Assembly: GCA_963804005.1 (NCBI GenBank)
Contig: CAWDOP010000010.1
Location: 109,033 to 173,032, forward strand
Source of the DNA: JAGXRK01 sp963804005
GTDB lineage: Bacteria > Bacteroidota > Ignavibacteria > Ignavibacteriales > Ignavibacteriaceae
Reading direction: 5' to 3'
DNA: 64,000 nucleotides
Shown piece after piece: positions 1-8,664 of the stretch (position 1 is its first letter; each line of letters starts with the position of its first letter). The translations under genes and the position numbers were made by a program. Below the pieces are notes generated by a model that saw only the letters and a list, made by a program, of their open reading frames with translations, was not told the origin of the DNA and did not search any database.

Positions 1-27
1 ACATTATTAAAAGTCAGTGAGGTTTAA

Positions 28-807
28 ATGAAAAGTACAATAAAAATTCTAATCCTAATCGTCTTTTTATCATTGGGTTATCTTCAATCCTCTATTGCCG
101 GTGATGATAAAAAGGAAAAACCATCTCCTGATCAAATTATACAAATGCTTAAAGAAGGAAATGAAAGATTCTCAAGTGGAAAATCTGTTTTCCCAAATAG
201 TGATGCTGCGCGACTTCAATTAGCAGGAAAAGAAAATCAGGCAAATTATGCTTATGCAACTATTTTATCTTGCTCTGATTCAAGGGTTCCTGTAGAAATG
301 TTATTTGATGCCGGAGTTATGGATCTTTTTGTAGTAAGAGTTGCGGGCAATGTTGCAGACACCGATGAAATTGGCACGATAGAATACGGACTTGTTCACG
401 TAGATACTCCTGTGCTCGTTGTACTGGGTCACACAAAATGCGGAGCCGTAACAGCGGTAACGCAGGCAGTTAACGGAGAGCATCATAAATTAGAGTATAA
501 CATTCCGCCTCTTGTTGATAACATTATTCCTGCAGTAAAAAAGGCTATTGAACAAAACAAAGACACTCACGGAAATGATATTGTACCATACGCAATTGAA
601 GAAAATATATGGCAAAGCATTGAGGATTTATTTATGCACAGCGCTTCAACAAGAAGATTAGTTAATTCTGGAAAAGTAATAGTTGTTGGAGCAATTTATG
701 ATATCTCAACTGGTAAAATAAATTGGCTGCCAATAGAAAAAACCACTGAGATATTAAAAATGGTTGAAGCTTCTCCAAATAAAATAATACAGGAATTTGC
801 AGAGTAA
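28..807 (+). CDS. Periplasmic beta-class carbonic anhydrase
   Basis: Interconverts CO2 and bicarbonate with a zinc-bound hydroxide. An N-terminal hydrophobic signal peptide (about residues 1-24, ending SSIAG) points to export to the periplasm. The beta-CA zinc and catalytic motifs are visible: CSDSR at 82-86 (Cys82 ligand, Asp84/Arg86 dyad) and GHTKCGA at 134-140 (His135 and Cys138 ligands). The length of 259 residues is normal for the family plus a leader. A GTGAGG stretch before the ATG serves as a Shine-Dalgarno. It is transcribed alone, convergent with the outer-membrane genes on the other strand. Export of a beta-CA is less common than a cytoplasmic location but is known in several bacterial groups. 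Confidence 0.93.
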   Translation: MKSTIKILILIVFLSLGYLQSSIAGDDKKEKPSPDQIIQMLKEGNERFSSGKSVFPNSDAARLQLAGKENQANYAYATILSCSDSRVPVEMLFDAGVMDLFVVRVAGNVADTDEIGTIEYGLVHVDTPVLVVLGHTKCGAVTAVTQAVNGEHHKLEYNIPPLVDNIIPAVKKAIEQNKDTHGNDIVPYAIEENIWQSIEDLFMHSASTRRLVNSGKVIVVGAIYDISTGKINWLPIEKTTEILKMVEASPNKIIQEFAE

Positions 808-832
808 AATTCTATCCGGATAAAGAGCAATG

Positions 833-864
833 AATTCGCTTAGCGAATTAGTTTCATCGCGATG
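833..864. terminator. Hairpins between convergent genes
   Basis: Two short palindromes lie in the 107-base gap between the convergent carbonic anhydrase and barrel genes: AATTCGC-tta-GCGAATT (833-849) and CATCGCGATG (855-864). Neither is followed by a clear T-run, so a terminator role is a guess from position. They could equally be a fragment of a small palindromic repeat. Confidence 0.35.
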
Positions 865-913
865 GATTGTTCTATATTTTCAAATATAATGCTATTGATT
901 GCCTATAATTATT

Positions 914-1798
914 CTAATAACCTGCTCTAGATAAGGGAAATCCAAATACAAGAGAAAATCTTGTTCGTTCGCCCATATCATTAAATCTTGTGGCGGCAGT
1001 TAACCTTATTGTGTCCTTGATCAAAAAACTAGCTGAAATGAACGCTTCATATTTAAGGTTTATTATAATTATGTCGCTAAGCTCTGTAATATTCAAGTTG
1101 TCTTCTCTTAAACTTAAAATGTCATCAGGATTAAGAACTAACCCACCACGAAATTCAAACAAGTTAAGAGGGCTAATAACCAACCCAAGAGTGCCTGATA
1201 AATCATCAAATTTTGCGTTGTCTTTAAAGTCAGCATCTGCATAAAGTCTAAGAGTTTCGTCAAAGAAAATGAATCCAATTCCTGCTGTATAATTTCTTAC
1301 ATAATTAAGACTATCGAGTTTTATTTCGCTAAGGTTCCTCGCCAAAAAGCCGAATGAGATAAATCTTGCGGGTTTTAAGATTATACCGGCATCAAAAGAA
1401 AACTGATCTAAATTATAAAGCGGATATTTTGCCATAGTATAGCGGTTAGTAGTTCCAATCGAGAAATATTCGTTACCAACTGCTATGTTAACAGAGTAAT
1501 TCTGCAGGCGTACATTATTCATGCTATAAACATCCTGATAAGAAATACCAATGTTATTCGAGGTTAAGAAAACAGATGAGTTCCCCTGAATTTTAAACTC
1601 ATCAAAATCATAACCAAGGATTACACCGTTGTTATCGGCTCTCATACTCATTGCGGCAGGGTTATAGCTTGTTGAAGCTAATCCAGAGGCTTCGGATACA
1701 AAAAATATTTTTTGCATCTCGGTTAACCTGCTAAGATCCTGCTGTGCAAAGAGAAGCCCTGCTTGAAGAACCAATATAAATATTATTATCTTTTTCAT
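914..1798 (-). CDS. Outer-membrane beta-barrel protein, PorV/FadL-like
   Basis: Exported protein with a signal peptide (residues 1-18, ending LLFAQ). Near the mature N-terminus it has the segment EASGLASTSYNPAAM, the type of 'SNPA' plug-like motif found in FadL/PorV-type barrels of Bacteroidota and Ignavibacteria. The remainder is alternating hydrophobic/polar beta-strand sequence rich in aromatic residues, consistent with a barrel of about 12-14 strands. The substrate cannot be read from sequence. It starts 8 bases after the stop of the LSm-repeat barrel gene, so the two are almost certainly co-transcribed. Export and barrel fold are well supported; the link to type IX secretion is only by resemblance. 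Confidence 0.7.
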   Translation of the reverse strand: MKKIIIFILVLQAGLLFAQQDLSRLTEMQKIFFVSEASGLASTSYNPAAMSMRADNNGVILGYDFDEFKIQGNSSVFLTSNNIGISYQDVYSMNNVRLQNYSVNIAVGNEYFSIGTTNRYTMAKYPLYNLDQFSFDAGIILKPARFISFGFLARNLSEIKLDSLNYVRNYTAGIGFIFFDETLRLYADADFKDNAKFDDLSGTLGLVISPLNLFEFRGGLVLNPDDILSLREDNLNITELSDIIIINLKYEAFISASFLIKDTIRLTAATRFNDMGERTRFSLVFGFPLSRAGY

Positions 1799-1806
1799 TT
1801 TTTAGA

Positions 1807-3015
1807 TTAAAAAAGTGTTTTTACAAACGTTAATGAAAGTTGATTAAATCCATCTGTGCCAAAAATGTAATGCATATTATATTGCAACCCTAAACGGAAT
1901 GAATCGAATAAAAATTCCGCACCAAAACGTGCACCTATACCAAGTTTAAATTCAGTTTTGGTTTCGCTTGTATTAAACTGAGGGAACGAAGAATATTCCT
2001 GTTTAAGAGAAGTATAAATCAAATGACCTTCGAGCATAGGTGAAATATAAAAATCATAGAATGAAGCTGTTTGAGGATAAATGTTTAGCTGTCCGCCCGC
2101 ACCGATAGTAGTAACAAATGCACCGCCTTTAAGTGTTGCCTGCAGTGAGGGATTTTGGCTTAAAATATTATCTTCGTTAAGTACAAAGTAGTTAAAAGAT
2201 AAGCCGCCAACGGCACTAAGATTCAGACCTTCAAACTGCGCCATATTAAATCTGCTTTGATAACCTAATCCAAAACCGGGTCCATATAAAGTACTAAACT
2301 CTGTTGTATAGCCAATATCAATTACATCATATCTTGGTAACAAAAAGCGCTGGTTTATTGCAAGACCTGAGTATTGATCAGCCATCGTCAATTTGCTTAC
2401 TCCGGTTTCACCGGTGTACTCAATTGTGCGCAGTTTATTTTTAGGCAATGTTAAGCGACCTATTTCGGTATCTAATGTTAATTCTTTGGAATCTTCAAAA
2501 TAAATATTGCCTTCAAATCTTTGATTGTTATTGAGATGCGCAATTACTATTTCGCCTCTTTCCGCATATTCGCTTGAAATATATTCTATTTTATAAAGGT
2601 CTTTCTTGGGTATAGCAAGATTTCCAGATTCTGTTTGAAGCATAATCATGTTTAAACTTTTTGCTAAAAGCAGTCCGGCAACAACATTACCGTTTCTTAA
2701 ATGTACAACCACGGGATCGTTTATGACAAACTTATACGCCTTCTGAGAATCATTTACGGAAGTTTTTGTCGCTTCCATTTCATCTTCTGTACCAAATTTT
2801 ATAAATGGATTATAAGTAATGCTTTCGACGTTCTCCCTGTAAACTTTCAACTGACCCAACTCGTACTCTAAAAGAATATAATCCGGTTTTTCTTCAATAA
2901 TTCTTCCAACAATAACTTTGCTGTTCTTCAACACAATATTTACGTCTTGTGCAAATAGACTTATTGAAAATACAAGAGTAAAAACTAATGCAATTATTAT
3001 ATTTTTATTTTTCAT
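1807..3015 (-). CDS. Exported protein: three Sm-like repeats plus C-terminal barrel
   Basis: A signal peptide (about 1-22) is followed by three related segments of about 45 residues (25-69, 100-147 and 155-201). Each has the pattern 'L+N...V.G.I......+.L.TE.G.L.+P+..+..IEY', which looks like short five-stranded SH3/Sm-like barrels. Residues 210-402 are beta-strand-rich with aromatic girdles and probably form an outer-membrane beta-barrel. The start has a strong AAAGGAGAAA ribosome site. It lies between an FnIII lipoprotein gene (26-base gap) and another barrel gene (8-base gap). I do not recognise a named family; function unknown. The repeated domain may bind a ligand or a partner in the periplasm. 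Confidence 0.7.
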   Translation of the reverse strand: MKNKNIIIALVFTLVFSISLFAQDVNIVLKNSKVIVGRIIEEKPDYILLEYELGQLKVYRENVESITYNPFIKFGTEDEMEATKTSVNDSQKAYKFVINDPVVVHLRNGNVVAGLLLAKSLNMIMLQTESGNLAIPKKDLYKIEYISSEYAERGEIVIAHLNNNQRFEGNIYFEDSKELTLDTEIGRLTLPKNKLRTIEYTGETGVSKLTMADQYSGLAINQRFLLPRYDVIDIGYTTEFSTLYGPGFGLGYQSRFNMAQFEGLNLSAVGGLSFNYFVLNEDNILSQNPSLQATLKGGAFVTTIGAGGQLNIYPQTASFYDFYISPMLEGHLIYTSLKQEYSSFPQFNTSETKTEFKLGIGARFGAEFLFDSFRLGLQYNMHYIFGTDGFNQLSLTFVKTLF

Positions 3016-3041
3016 TTTTCGATTTCTCCTTTAATAAAGAA

Positions 3042-4079
3042 TTATTCAGCAAAAAAGCTATTTACTAAACTGTATGAATTTATTTGAGCCGGTATTTCAG
3101 AGCCATCCTCAAATTTTACCTTGGCCTTACTATAAACACCAACCCACCAATAATAAACTTTTCCCAATTGTAAAGTTGGGCCTGTATACAAAATTTCCGT
3201 TTGTTTTATTTTTCCAGAAGACCAGATAACATCCGAAAAAGGTCCGTTGCCAAGATACACCACATAATCAACCGCATCTGTTACGCTTTGCCATTCGAAG
3301 ATACGTGGAGTTCCGAATTTTGTATTATTAGCCGGGCTTATTAAAAACGGGCTTGATAGAATGAGATCACTTGCTGGTTTACTCGGAAGACTTGTCATTA
3401 GTCCTTTATCAACGGCAATAATTTTATAAAAGTATTTTTGATTTAACTGAACCAATCTGTCTGAATAAAAGGCAATGTTCGTAGAATCTATAAATGATGA
3501 GGCATCCGGTATAAAGGAAGAGTCAGCACCCCGATAAACCAAATAATTTTTCAAGTCGCCTATATCAGGCGGAATCCAGCTGATTTTAATTTCTTGAATT
3601 CCTTGTAATGGATTATTATGTCCGGAAACATTTACATTGCTAGGCGGCTGCGGTGCGGAAATGTTCAAAGGACGCACATCTATTATATTAGTTGGCAAGC
3701 TTTCGTTTCCCGCATTATCAATTGCAGTAAGAAAATAATAATATGTTGAATCGTATTCTAAAAAGCGGTCAACATATTCAACTTGATATATTTCCACCTC
3801 CAAGTTGAATGAAGTCATATTATTAACAGATCTATATAAGCGATATGCCTTAAAATCGATTTCAATGTTTTTTTCCCATCTGAAATACGCCTGCCCATCC
3901 CCGCCACCTAATAACGTAAAGTTTTGGGGAGTATCAGGAGGGAAGGCATCTTCCGGGGCTGTTATTTCAGAGCACCCGAATGAATACAATGTTACAAGAC
4001 CAAGAAGTAATAGTATAAAAACTTTTAGACTTATAATCTTGCTTTTGTTGATATCATATTTTGTTTTTCTTTTCATCAT
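3042..4079 (-). CDS. Fibronectin type III lipoprotein
   Basis: The N-terminus is a lipoprotein signal with lipobox LYSFGC (Cys36), so the mature protein is lipid-anchored. Two fibronectin type III domains follow (about 50-137 and 142-236), each with the FnIII signature of a W core and a late Tyr-Tyr/Phe strand (YYYFLTAID, YFYKIIAVD). A third beta-sandwich-like region (240-345) ends the protein. Such modules usually bind proteins or polysaccharides at the surface; no catalytic motif is visible. It sits upstream of two outer-membrane barrel genes in the same direction and may be a surface partner of one of them. Confidence 0.8.
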   Translation of the reverse strand: MMKRKTKYDINKSKIISLKVFILLLLGLVTLYSFGCSEITAPEDAFPPDTPQNFTLLGGGDGQAYFRWEKNIEIDFKAYRLYRSVNNMTSFNLEVEIYQVEYVDRFLEYDSTYYYFLTAIDNAGNESLPTNIIDVRPLNISAPQPPSNVNVSGHNNPLQGIQEIKISWIPPDIGDLKNYLVYRGADSSFIPDASSFIDSTNIAFYSDRLVQLNQKYFYKIIAVDKGLMTSLPSKPASDLILSSPFLISPANNTKFGTPRIFEWQSVTDAVDYVVYLGNGPFSDVIWSSGKIKQTEILYTGPTLQLGKVYYWWVGVYSKAKVKFEDGSEIPAQINSYSLVNSFFAE

Positions 4080-4145
4080 AGTTCTATTCTATTGTTAAGT
4101 AATTATCTAACTAATTATTTTCTTTGTGCTAATATGGTTTGGTCG

Positions 4146-4694
4146 CTATTTGATAACCTCTACAACAAGCACTCCTATTTTTTTATTGAGTCCCATAATA
4201 GGAACAACTACCTGAAGCGTTTCAGAACCTTCGAGCAGTTTTAGTTCATTTACATTAAGTATTTGTTTATCAGTAATTTCCTGCCCTTCATTTTTTTTAT
4301 CAGTTGAAAGTAAAATCTGTGCATTTTCCGGGTTTATAAGACTAATCACACGAATATCATTTTCCTTAATAAAAGATAAAAAGAATTGATTTACCTGCTC
4401 CAGGTTGTTTCTGCTCATTTCGCTTCTCACAGCCCAGGAAAATACATTTATAGTTTGCTTAAGATTTACAATCTTCAAGCTATCTAATTGCTGGGCGTGT
4501 TCTATTTTCAGTGTTTCTGTCTGTTCTATGAATACGTTCTCTAAATTATTAATCTTAATCATATGATAGACCAGTAAAGCAAGAATTACCAATAACAAAC
4601 CTAAAACTGTTTTGTGTTTTAGAATAAATATTAACAGTTTATTTGGTTTTTTGTTATCAACTGATTCTATTTTTTCTTTTGTGTTCTCTTCCAT
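4146..4694 (-). CDS. Membrane-anchored sensor-like protein without output domain
   Basis: The 182 residues contain a basic cytoplasmic N-terminus, one transmembrane helix (about 29-46), a short coiled-coil-like stretch (50-80), and a globular periplasmic part that resembles a small Cache/PAS-type fold (ending VVVPIMGLNKKIGVLVVEVIK-like strands; the phrase 'ALINPENAQILLSTD' type core is at 115-131). There is no kinase, cyclase or methyl-accepting domain, so it would have to signal through a partner or act structurally. The similarity to Cache domains is my reading of the pattern, not a search result. It lies 66 bases upstream of the FnIII lipoprotein gene. Confidence 0.6.
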   Translation of the reverse strand: MEENTKEKIESVDNKKPNKLLIFILKHKTVLGLLLVILALLVYHMIKINNLENVFIEQTETLKIEHAQQLDSLKIVNLKQTINVFSWAVRSEMSRNNLEQVNQFFLSFIKENDIRVISLINPENAQILLSTDKKNEGQEITDKQILNVNELKLLEGSETLQVVVPIMGLNKKIGVLVVEVIK

Positions 4695-4732
4695 TTTATT
4701 GTCTTTATTTTCTAAATCTTAGTGGATTTTTA

Positions 4733-4764
4733 AGTTTGTTTTTAAATGCCCTTAAAAACAAACT
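4733..4764. repeat. 13-bp perfect inverted repeat (hairpin)
   Basis: AGTTTGTTTTTAA (4733-4745) pairs perfectly with 4752-4764 across a 6-base ATGCCC loop. It lies between the MscS-like gene and the next minus-strand gene. It could terminate or attenuate transcription of the sigma-factor operon before the sensor-like gene; no distinct U-run follows the stem. Confidence 0.5.
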
Positions 4765-4803
4765 CTGTTATTAATATTTATCGCTTATAAAAATAAAATC
4801 AGT

Positions 4804-5616
4804 TTAAAGAATTTCCATAATGCTGCCGTTGCTTACCCTAATTTGCTTATCATCTACTTCAATAGTTGAAATTACGGGACCAACATCAACCAATTTTCCC
4901 ACCATATCTTTTATTCTAACAGTACTTCCGGTCTTAATGGTTTTACTTATATATACACCGGAAATAACATTTCTAACTAAATCCTTTGCCCCTAAGCCAA
5001 AAGCAATTGATAAGCCAATTGCAAAAGCGCTAACAACTATTAATAAAATGTTACTTAAGATGGTTGCATCGATTTTTAATTGTGAAAGAGCAATTATAAA
5101 GGTTACAATCATTACTCCAATATTTACAACAGTACCCAGAGGTTCTGAATATTCGATGCCAAGCCGAACAGAACTTCCACGAATCATTCCGCTTAAAATT
5201 TTTGCTGCCCAGGAACCAACAAGAATAACGAGCATTGCCAAAAAGATATTGGGGATATAGGCAAGTGCAGTGTTTACCAAATTTGCGAAGAATGGTAATC
5301 CCATTATATCGGATATTGGTAAAATAAAAATCAGCAATACGGTCCAATAAAGTATTCGGGAAAATGTCCACGAAAGATTTCCAGGAAACCCGGATGATAT
5401 AAGAAAATTTTCTATCCCAGCTTTTGTTGAAAGTTTATTAATACCAATTAAGTCTAAAAATTTATTTGACAACTTTTGTATGATCTTTGCAGTTATCCAA
5501 CCAACGATTAAAATTATTAGAGAAGCAAAAAACTTTGGAACAAAACTAATTATCATTTCCAAAGCTCCTTGTGTGGACTGCATAAATATATTCAGCCAAT
5601 TATTTATTTCTTGCAT
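4804..5616 (-). CDS. MscS-family mechanosensitive channel (conserved TM-helix type)
   Basis: A membrane protein of 270 residues. It carries repeated 'conserved TM helix' segments (around 20-45, 75-110, 112-140 and 150-175) and the pore-lining and beta domain of the MscS family: the glycine/alanine-rich helix AFAIGLSIAFGLGAKDLVRN at about 196-215, followed by the beta domain with 'KTGSTVRIKDMVGKLVDVG'. It should act as a pressure-relief or ion channel in the inner membrane. The large C-terminal cage of MscS is missing; the protein stops soon after the beta domain, as in other short members. It begins 27 bases after the small membrane gene that overlaps the sigma-factor gene, so one transcript is likely. 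Confidence 0.85.
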   Translation of the reverse strand: MQEINNWLNIFMQSTQGALEMIISFVPKFFASLIILIVGWITAKIIQKLSNKFLDLIGINKLSTKAGIENFLISSGFPGNLSWTFSRILYWTVLLIFILPISDIMGLPFFANLVNTALAYIPNIFLAMLVILVGSWAAKILSGMIRGSSVRLGIEYSEPLGTVVNIGVMIVTFIIALSQLKIDATILSNILLIVVSAFAIGLSIAFGLGAKDLVRNVISGVYISKTIKTGSTVRIKDMVGKLVDVGPVISTIEVDDKQIRVSNGSIMEIL

Positions 5617-5643
5617 AGTTTCCTCAAATTTTATTGTATAAAA

Positions 5644-5847
5644 CTACTGGTCTTCAAATTGCTTCGTTTTGTCCCGATTAACGGAAAACACACTAAATGC
5701 TGTATCCAGCATTATCATAGCAGACTTTAAAATACCTAGAAGCGTTATGGTCAAAATGTTCTTATATAACAGATTTCTCTTAATGCTTTTTTTCAATTTT
5801 GAATTAAAATCCGATGATAAGTTAAATTCTCTTTTGGGATCAGTCAT
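5644..5847 (-). CDS. Small single-TM protein coupled to ECF sigma gene
   Basis: A 67-residue protein whose ATG overlaps the sigma-factor stop codon (ATGACTGA), implying translational coupling. It has a basic N-terminal half, a hydrophobic segment at about 31-53 and a charged C-terminus. I do not recognise a family. Position and topology make it a candidate membrane-bound partner or anti-sigma factor of the adjacent sigma factor, but it is much shorter than classical anti-sigma factors and lacks a zinc-binding HxxxCxxC motif. The opposite strand also has an open frame here; the overlap with the sigma gene favours the minus strand. Confidence 0.6.
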   Translation of the reverse strand: MTDPKREFNLSSDFNSKLKKSIKRNLLYKNILTITLLGILKSAMIMLDTAFSVFSVNRDKTKQFEDQ

Positions 5848-6421
5848 TTAAACTCTTAAGTATTGTTATAAATTTTTCTTTTGCTCTTTGGATTTTCATT
5901 TTTACAGCCGGAATTGTAGTGTTAATCCTTTTCCCAATTTCTGTAAAATTTAATCCCTTGAAATATTTGAAGATGAATACCTTCCTATAAAGGAAACTTA
6001 ATTTTCTTAATGTATTGCCTATTACTCCCCAAAAGTATTTCTCATCATACTTTGAGAATACTGACAAATAAATATTATTGATATCAACATCGCCATCTAC
6101 CGAAACATGGTATTTCCAAAATTTTCGTTTTCTTGTTAAAATCATACTCAAACAAACATTTGTAACAATTCTGATAAGCCAGGTTTTTAATTCTGATTCC
6201 AGTCTAAAATTATTAATTCCAAAATAAACCCTGATAAAAACTTCCTGCGCCGCATCTTCAGCATCCATTTGATTTGACAGCTTTTCATAAGACATTCGAT
6301 AAACATAGTTTTTATACCTATCAACTAACTCCTCAAAGGCTGTTTCAATATCGGGTAACTCGACTTGGCATCTTTTTACTAAATCAAAATCACTAAGACT
6401 TTGATAATTAGTTTTATTCAT
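5840..6421 (-). CDS. ECF-type RNA polymerase sigma factor
   Basis: A 193-residue sigma-70 family protein with region 2 (about 25-95; the RMSYEKLSNQMDAEDAAQEVFIRVY-type core is at about 42-66) and region 4 helix-turn-helix (about 135-190, with NFTEIGKRINTTIPAVKMKI). Region 3 is absent, which defines the ECF group. It directs RNA polymerase to a dedicated promoter set, often for envelope stress. It heads a long minus-strand run of membrane and surface genes (down to 914), the first of which overlaps it. No recognisable classical anti-sigma gene is adjacent. Confidence 0.93.
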   Translation of the reverse strand: MNKTNYQSLSDFDLVKRCQVELPDIETAFEELVDRYKNYVYRMSYEKLSNQMDAEDAAQEVFIRVYFGINNFRLESELKTWLIRIVTNVCLSMILTRKRKFWKYHVSVDGDVDINNIYLSVFSKYDEKYFWGVIGNTLRKLSFLYRKVFIFKYFKGLNFTEIGKRINTTIPAVKMKIQRAKEKFITILKSLND

Positions 6422-6525
6422 TTTTCAATTAGACTTTAAATAATGGCAGAAATAACACTTCGAATAAAAAAAATATTTAAAATTCATAAATGACAAAATA
6501 TCAGCCCTTTATAGCAATATTTTAA

Positions 6526-8331
6526 CTATTCATCATTTTCCTCATCGGGCACTAATGCGATAATGCTCTGATTTGGCTTGGGAGTTCTTTCACTTTCGGC
6601 GGTTATAACATTCAACTGTTTATCTTCAGTTATGACAAACAACAAAATGACTTCATTGCCATAATGTTTAAGATAGGCAGAAAAATCAAATTCTTCAGTT
6701 AACTTACTGGTTTTAATTATTGAACCGGAGGCTAGTTTGTTAGTTAAATAATTGAAGTTGATATTGTCACCAAACAAATATCTTCCGCGCAAATGTTGTG
6801 GCAAAAAAGACGGATCAGTTCCTTTTAATTTTCCTTCTGGCTTAAGTTGATATATTTCTTTTGAATCAAATAAATCTCTCAAGTGTAAACAAGCAAGTGA
6901 GTTTGCTTCGTCATTGGAAGTAAGCGCTAAAAGTTTACCTATTCCGTCCAAACTAAGTTCATCAATAAGTTGTTCGGATAATGCGCTAACCTGATAGGCG
7001 GGAATTTCAGCCATTCTAGCCTTGTAAATATTTTCACGATTTGTGTCAATTACGGCAACTGAAAATTCATTTTCGTTTAATACCTTCGCTAATTTTATAC
7101 CCCAGGAATGAGCTCCAACTAATAATACTCCTTGCGGATTTGCTTGTGCTACTTTCAAATAGCGCGCCAATGGTGCAGCGGTTAGTCCATATAATGCTAC
7201 AGTTCCAACTATCACAATAAATGTAATCGGAACAAGAAATTCAGTTTGTGGGAGATTAGTTTCTGCCAAGCGTAATGCAAAAATGGAAGAAACTGCGGCG
7301 GCAACAATTCCGCGCGGAGCCATCCATGAAAGGAACACTCTTTCTTTCCAGGAAAATCCACTTCCAATAGTTGACAGGAAAACAGAAGCCGGTCTTGCAA
7401 TAAATACTAAGATCGATAAAAATATTAAACTGGTATATGAAAGATTCTGAAAAACAGTGAAGTCAAGTCGTGCTGACAAAATAATAAACAAAAAGGAAAT
7501 AATTAATACACTAAGATTTTCTTTAAACTCCAGTATATGTTTTACCGTTACAAATTTTTGATTTGCCATAACAATGCCCATTAATGTTGTGGCTAACAAC
7601 CCGGATTCAGCTTGCAACACATCAGATGTTATGAAGGCAGCAACGACTAACGATAATGTAACGGTTTCCTGAAGAAAGTCCGGAATCCAAAACTTCTTAA
7701 GAAGCAAGACTAAAAACCAGGCGAACATAAATCCGACAATACTTCCAAACAAAAGAGTTTTGCCAAGACTAACTAAAACAACCAGACTTGCTTCCTGAAA
7801 TCCACCAATAAGTATCGCCTCAAAAACGAGAAGAGCAAGCAATGCACCAATAGGATCAATAACAATGCCTTCCCATTTCAAAATTTTTGCTACTTTCCCT
7901 ATCGGGCGAATGTGCCTAAGAAGTGGGCCAATTACTGTGGGACCGGTTACAACAAGAATCGCTCCTAAAAGAATGGCAATTTGGAGATTGAGTCCAATAA
8001 TATAATAAGCAGCGGATGCTGCAATAGCCCAGGTTATTAAAACTCCCGCAGTTAATAGAAGCAGTAAAGCACTACCAATTTTAGGCAGGCCTTTGATTTT
8101 TAAAGTTAGTCCTCCTTCAAATAAGATTAGTGCAACAGTAATGGAGACAATTGGTAACAGAATATCCCCCATAAGCTCGTCCGGTTTTAGAAAGCCCGTG
8201 AGCGGACCTGCAATAAAACCAAATATTAGTAGAAGTAGTATTGAGGGCAACTTAAGCCGCCAAGCCAGCCATTGCGCACCTATTCCAAGAATAATTATAC
8301 TAGATAAAGTTATTAAAAAATATTCCGACAT
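6526..8331 (-). CDS. CPA-type Na+(K+)/H+ antiporter with nucleotide-binding domain
   Basis: A 601-residue inner-membrane exchanger. Residues 1-395 form about 12-13 transmembrane helices of the Na+/H+ exchanger family, with conserved LFEGGL at about 70-75, TGPTVIGPLLRH at about 128-139 and the R-G-I-V-A-A segment near 340. Residues about 400-500 form a Rossmann domain (VLLVGAHSWGIKLAKVL) like TrkA-N/KefC, which usually gates the channel through NAD(H) or another nucleotide. A small C-terminal domain follows. It is transcribed alone. Whether it carries Na+ or K+ cannot be read from the sequence. Confidence 0.88.
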   Translation of the reverse strand: MSEYFLITLSSIIILGIGAQWLAWRLKLPSILLLLIFGFIAGPLTGFLKPDELMGDILLPIVSITVALILFEGGLTLKIKGLPKIGSALLLLLTAGVLITWAIAASAAYYIIGLNLQIAILLGAILVVTGPTVIGPLLRHIRPIGKVAKILKWEGIVIDPIGALLALLVFEAILIGGFQEASLVVLVSLGKTLLFGSIVGFMFAWFLVLLLKKFWIPDFLQETVTLSLVVAAFITSDVLQAESGLLATTLMGIVMANQKFVTVKHILEFKENLSVLIISFLFIILSARLDFTVFQNLSYTSLIFLSILVFIARPASVFLSTIGSGFSWKERVFLSWMAPRGIVAAAVSSIFALRLAETNLPQTEFLVPITFIVIVGTVALYGLTAAPLARYLKVAQANPQGVLLVGAHSWGIKLAKVLNENEFSVAVIDTNRENIYKARMAEIPAYQVSALSEQLIDELSLDGIGKLLALTSNDEANSLACLHLRDLFDSKEIYQLKPEGKLKGTDPSFLPQHLRGRYLFGDNINFNYLTNKLASGSIIKTSKLTEEFDFSAYLKHYGNEVILLFVITEDKQLNVITAESERTPKPNQSIIALVPDEENDE

Positions 8332-8664
8332 ATATTAACCTAAACTCAATCGTTGTTTGGAAAAGATCATTTATAGTTAAATATTAAATGTTTAGAACAA
8401 CAAAGGGCTTTTATCATTCAAATAAATTTTTCTCATACAAATCAAGTTGTGAATAATATAACAAAAGATAAAATGACTGACTAAAATAGTTTTTAAATCA
8501 ATTAGTTTAAGCAAGAGATATCTTTAAGAAGATTTGTTAAACTATAAGGTTTTTACTCGTTTTAATGCCAAAACATAGCATCTTTATTGGCTTATTTAGT
8601 TTATTTTACTGATTTTTAAGTGGTGAAATTTTAATAATATTTTCTAAAAACGGAGATTGATTTT
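8332..8664. other. Intergenic stretch, no gene seen
   Basis: A 333-base AT-rich gap between the divergent antiporter and DUF1015 genes. I see only a weak GCCAA/TTGGC inverted repeat (about 8567-8593) and no convincing promoter consensus, RNA or gene remnant. It must contain both outward promoters. Confidence 0.5.

Noticed and set aside
4820..5260. A 146-codon plus-strand open frame across the MscS-like gene
   Set aside because: It mirrors a strongly supported membrane gene on the other strand, whose family motifs are clear. The plus-strand translation has no motif.
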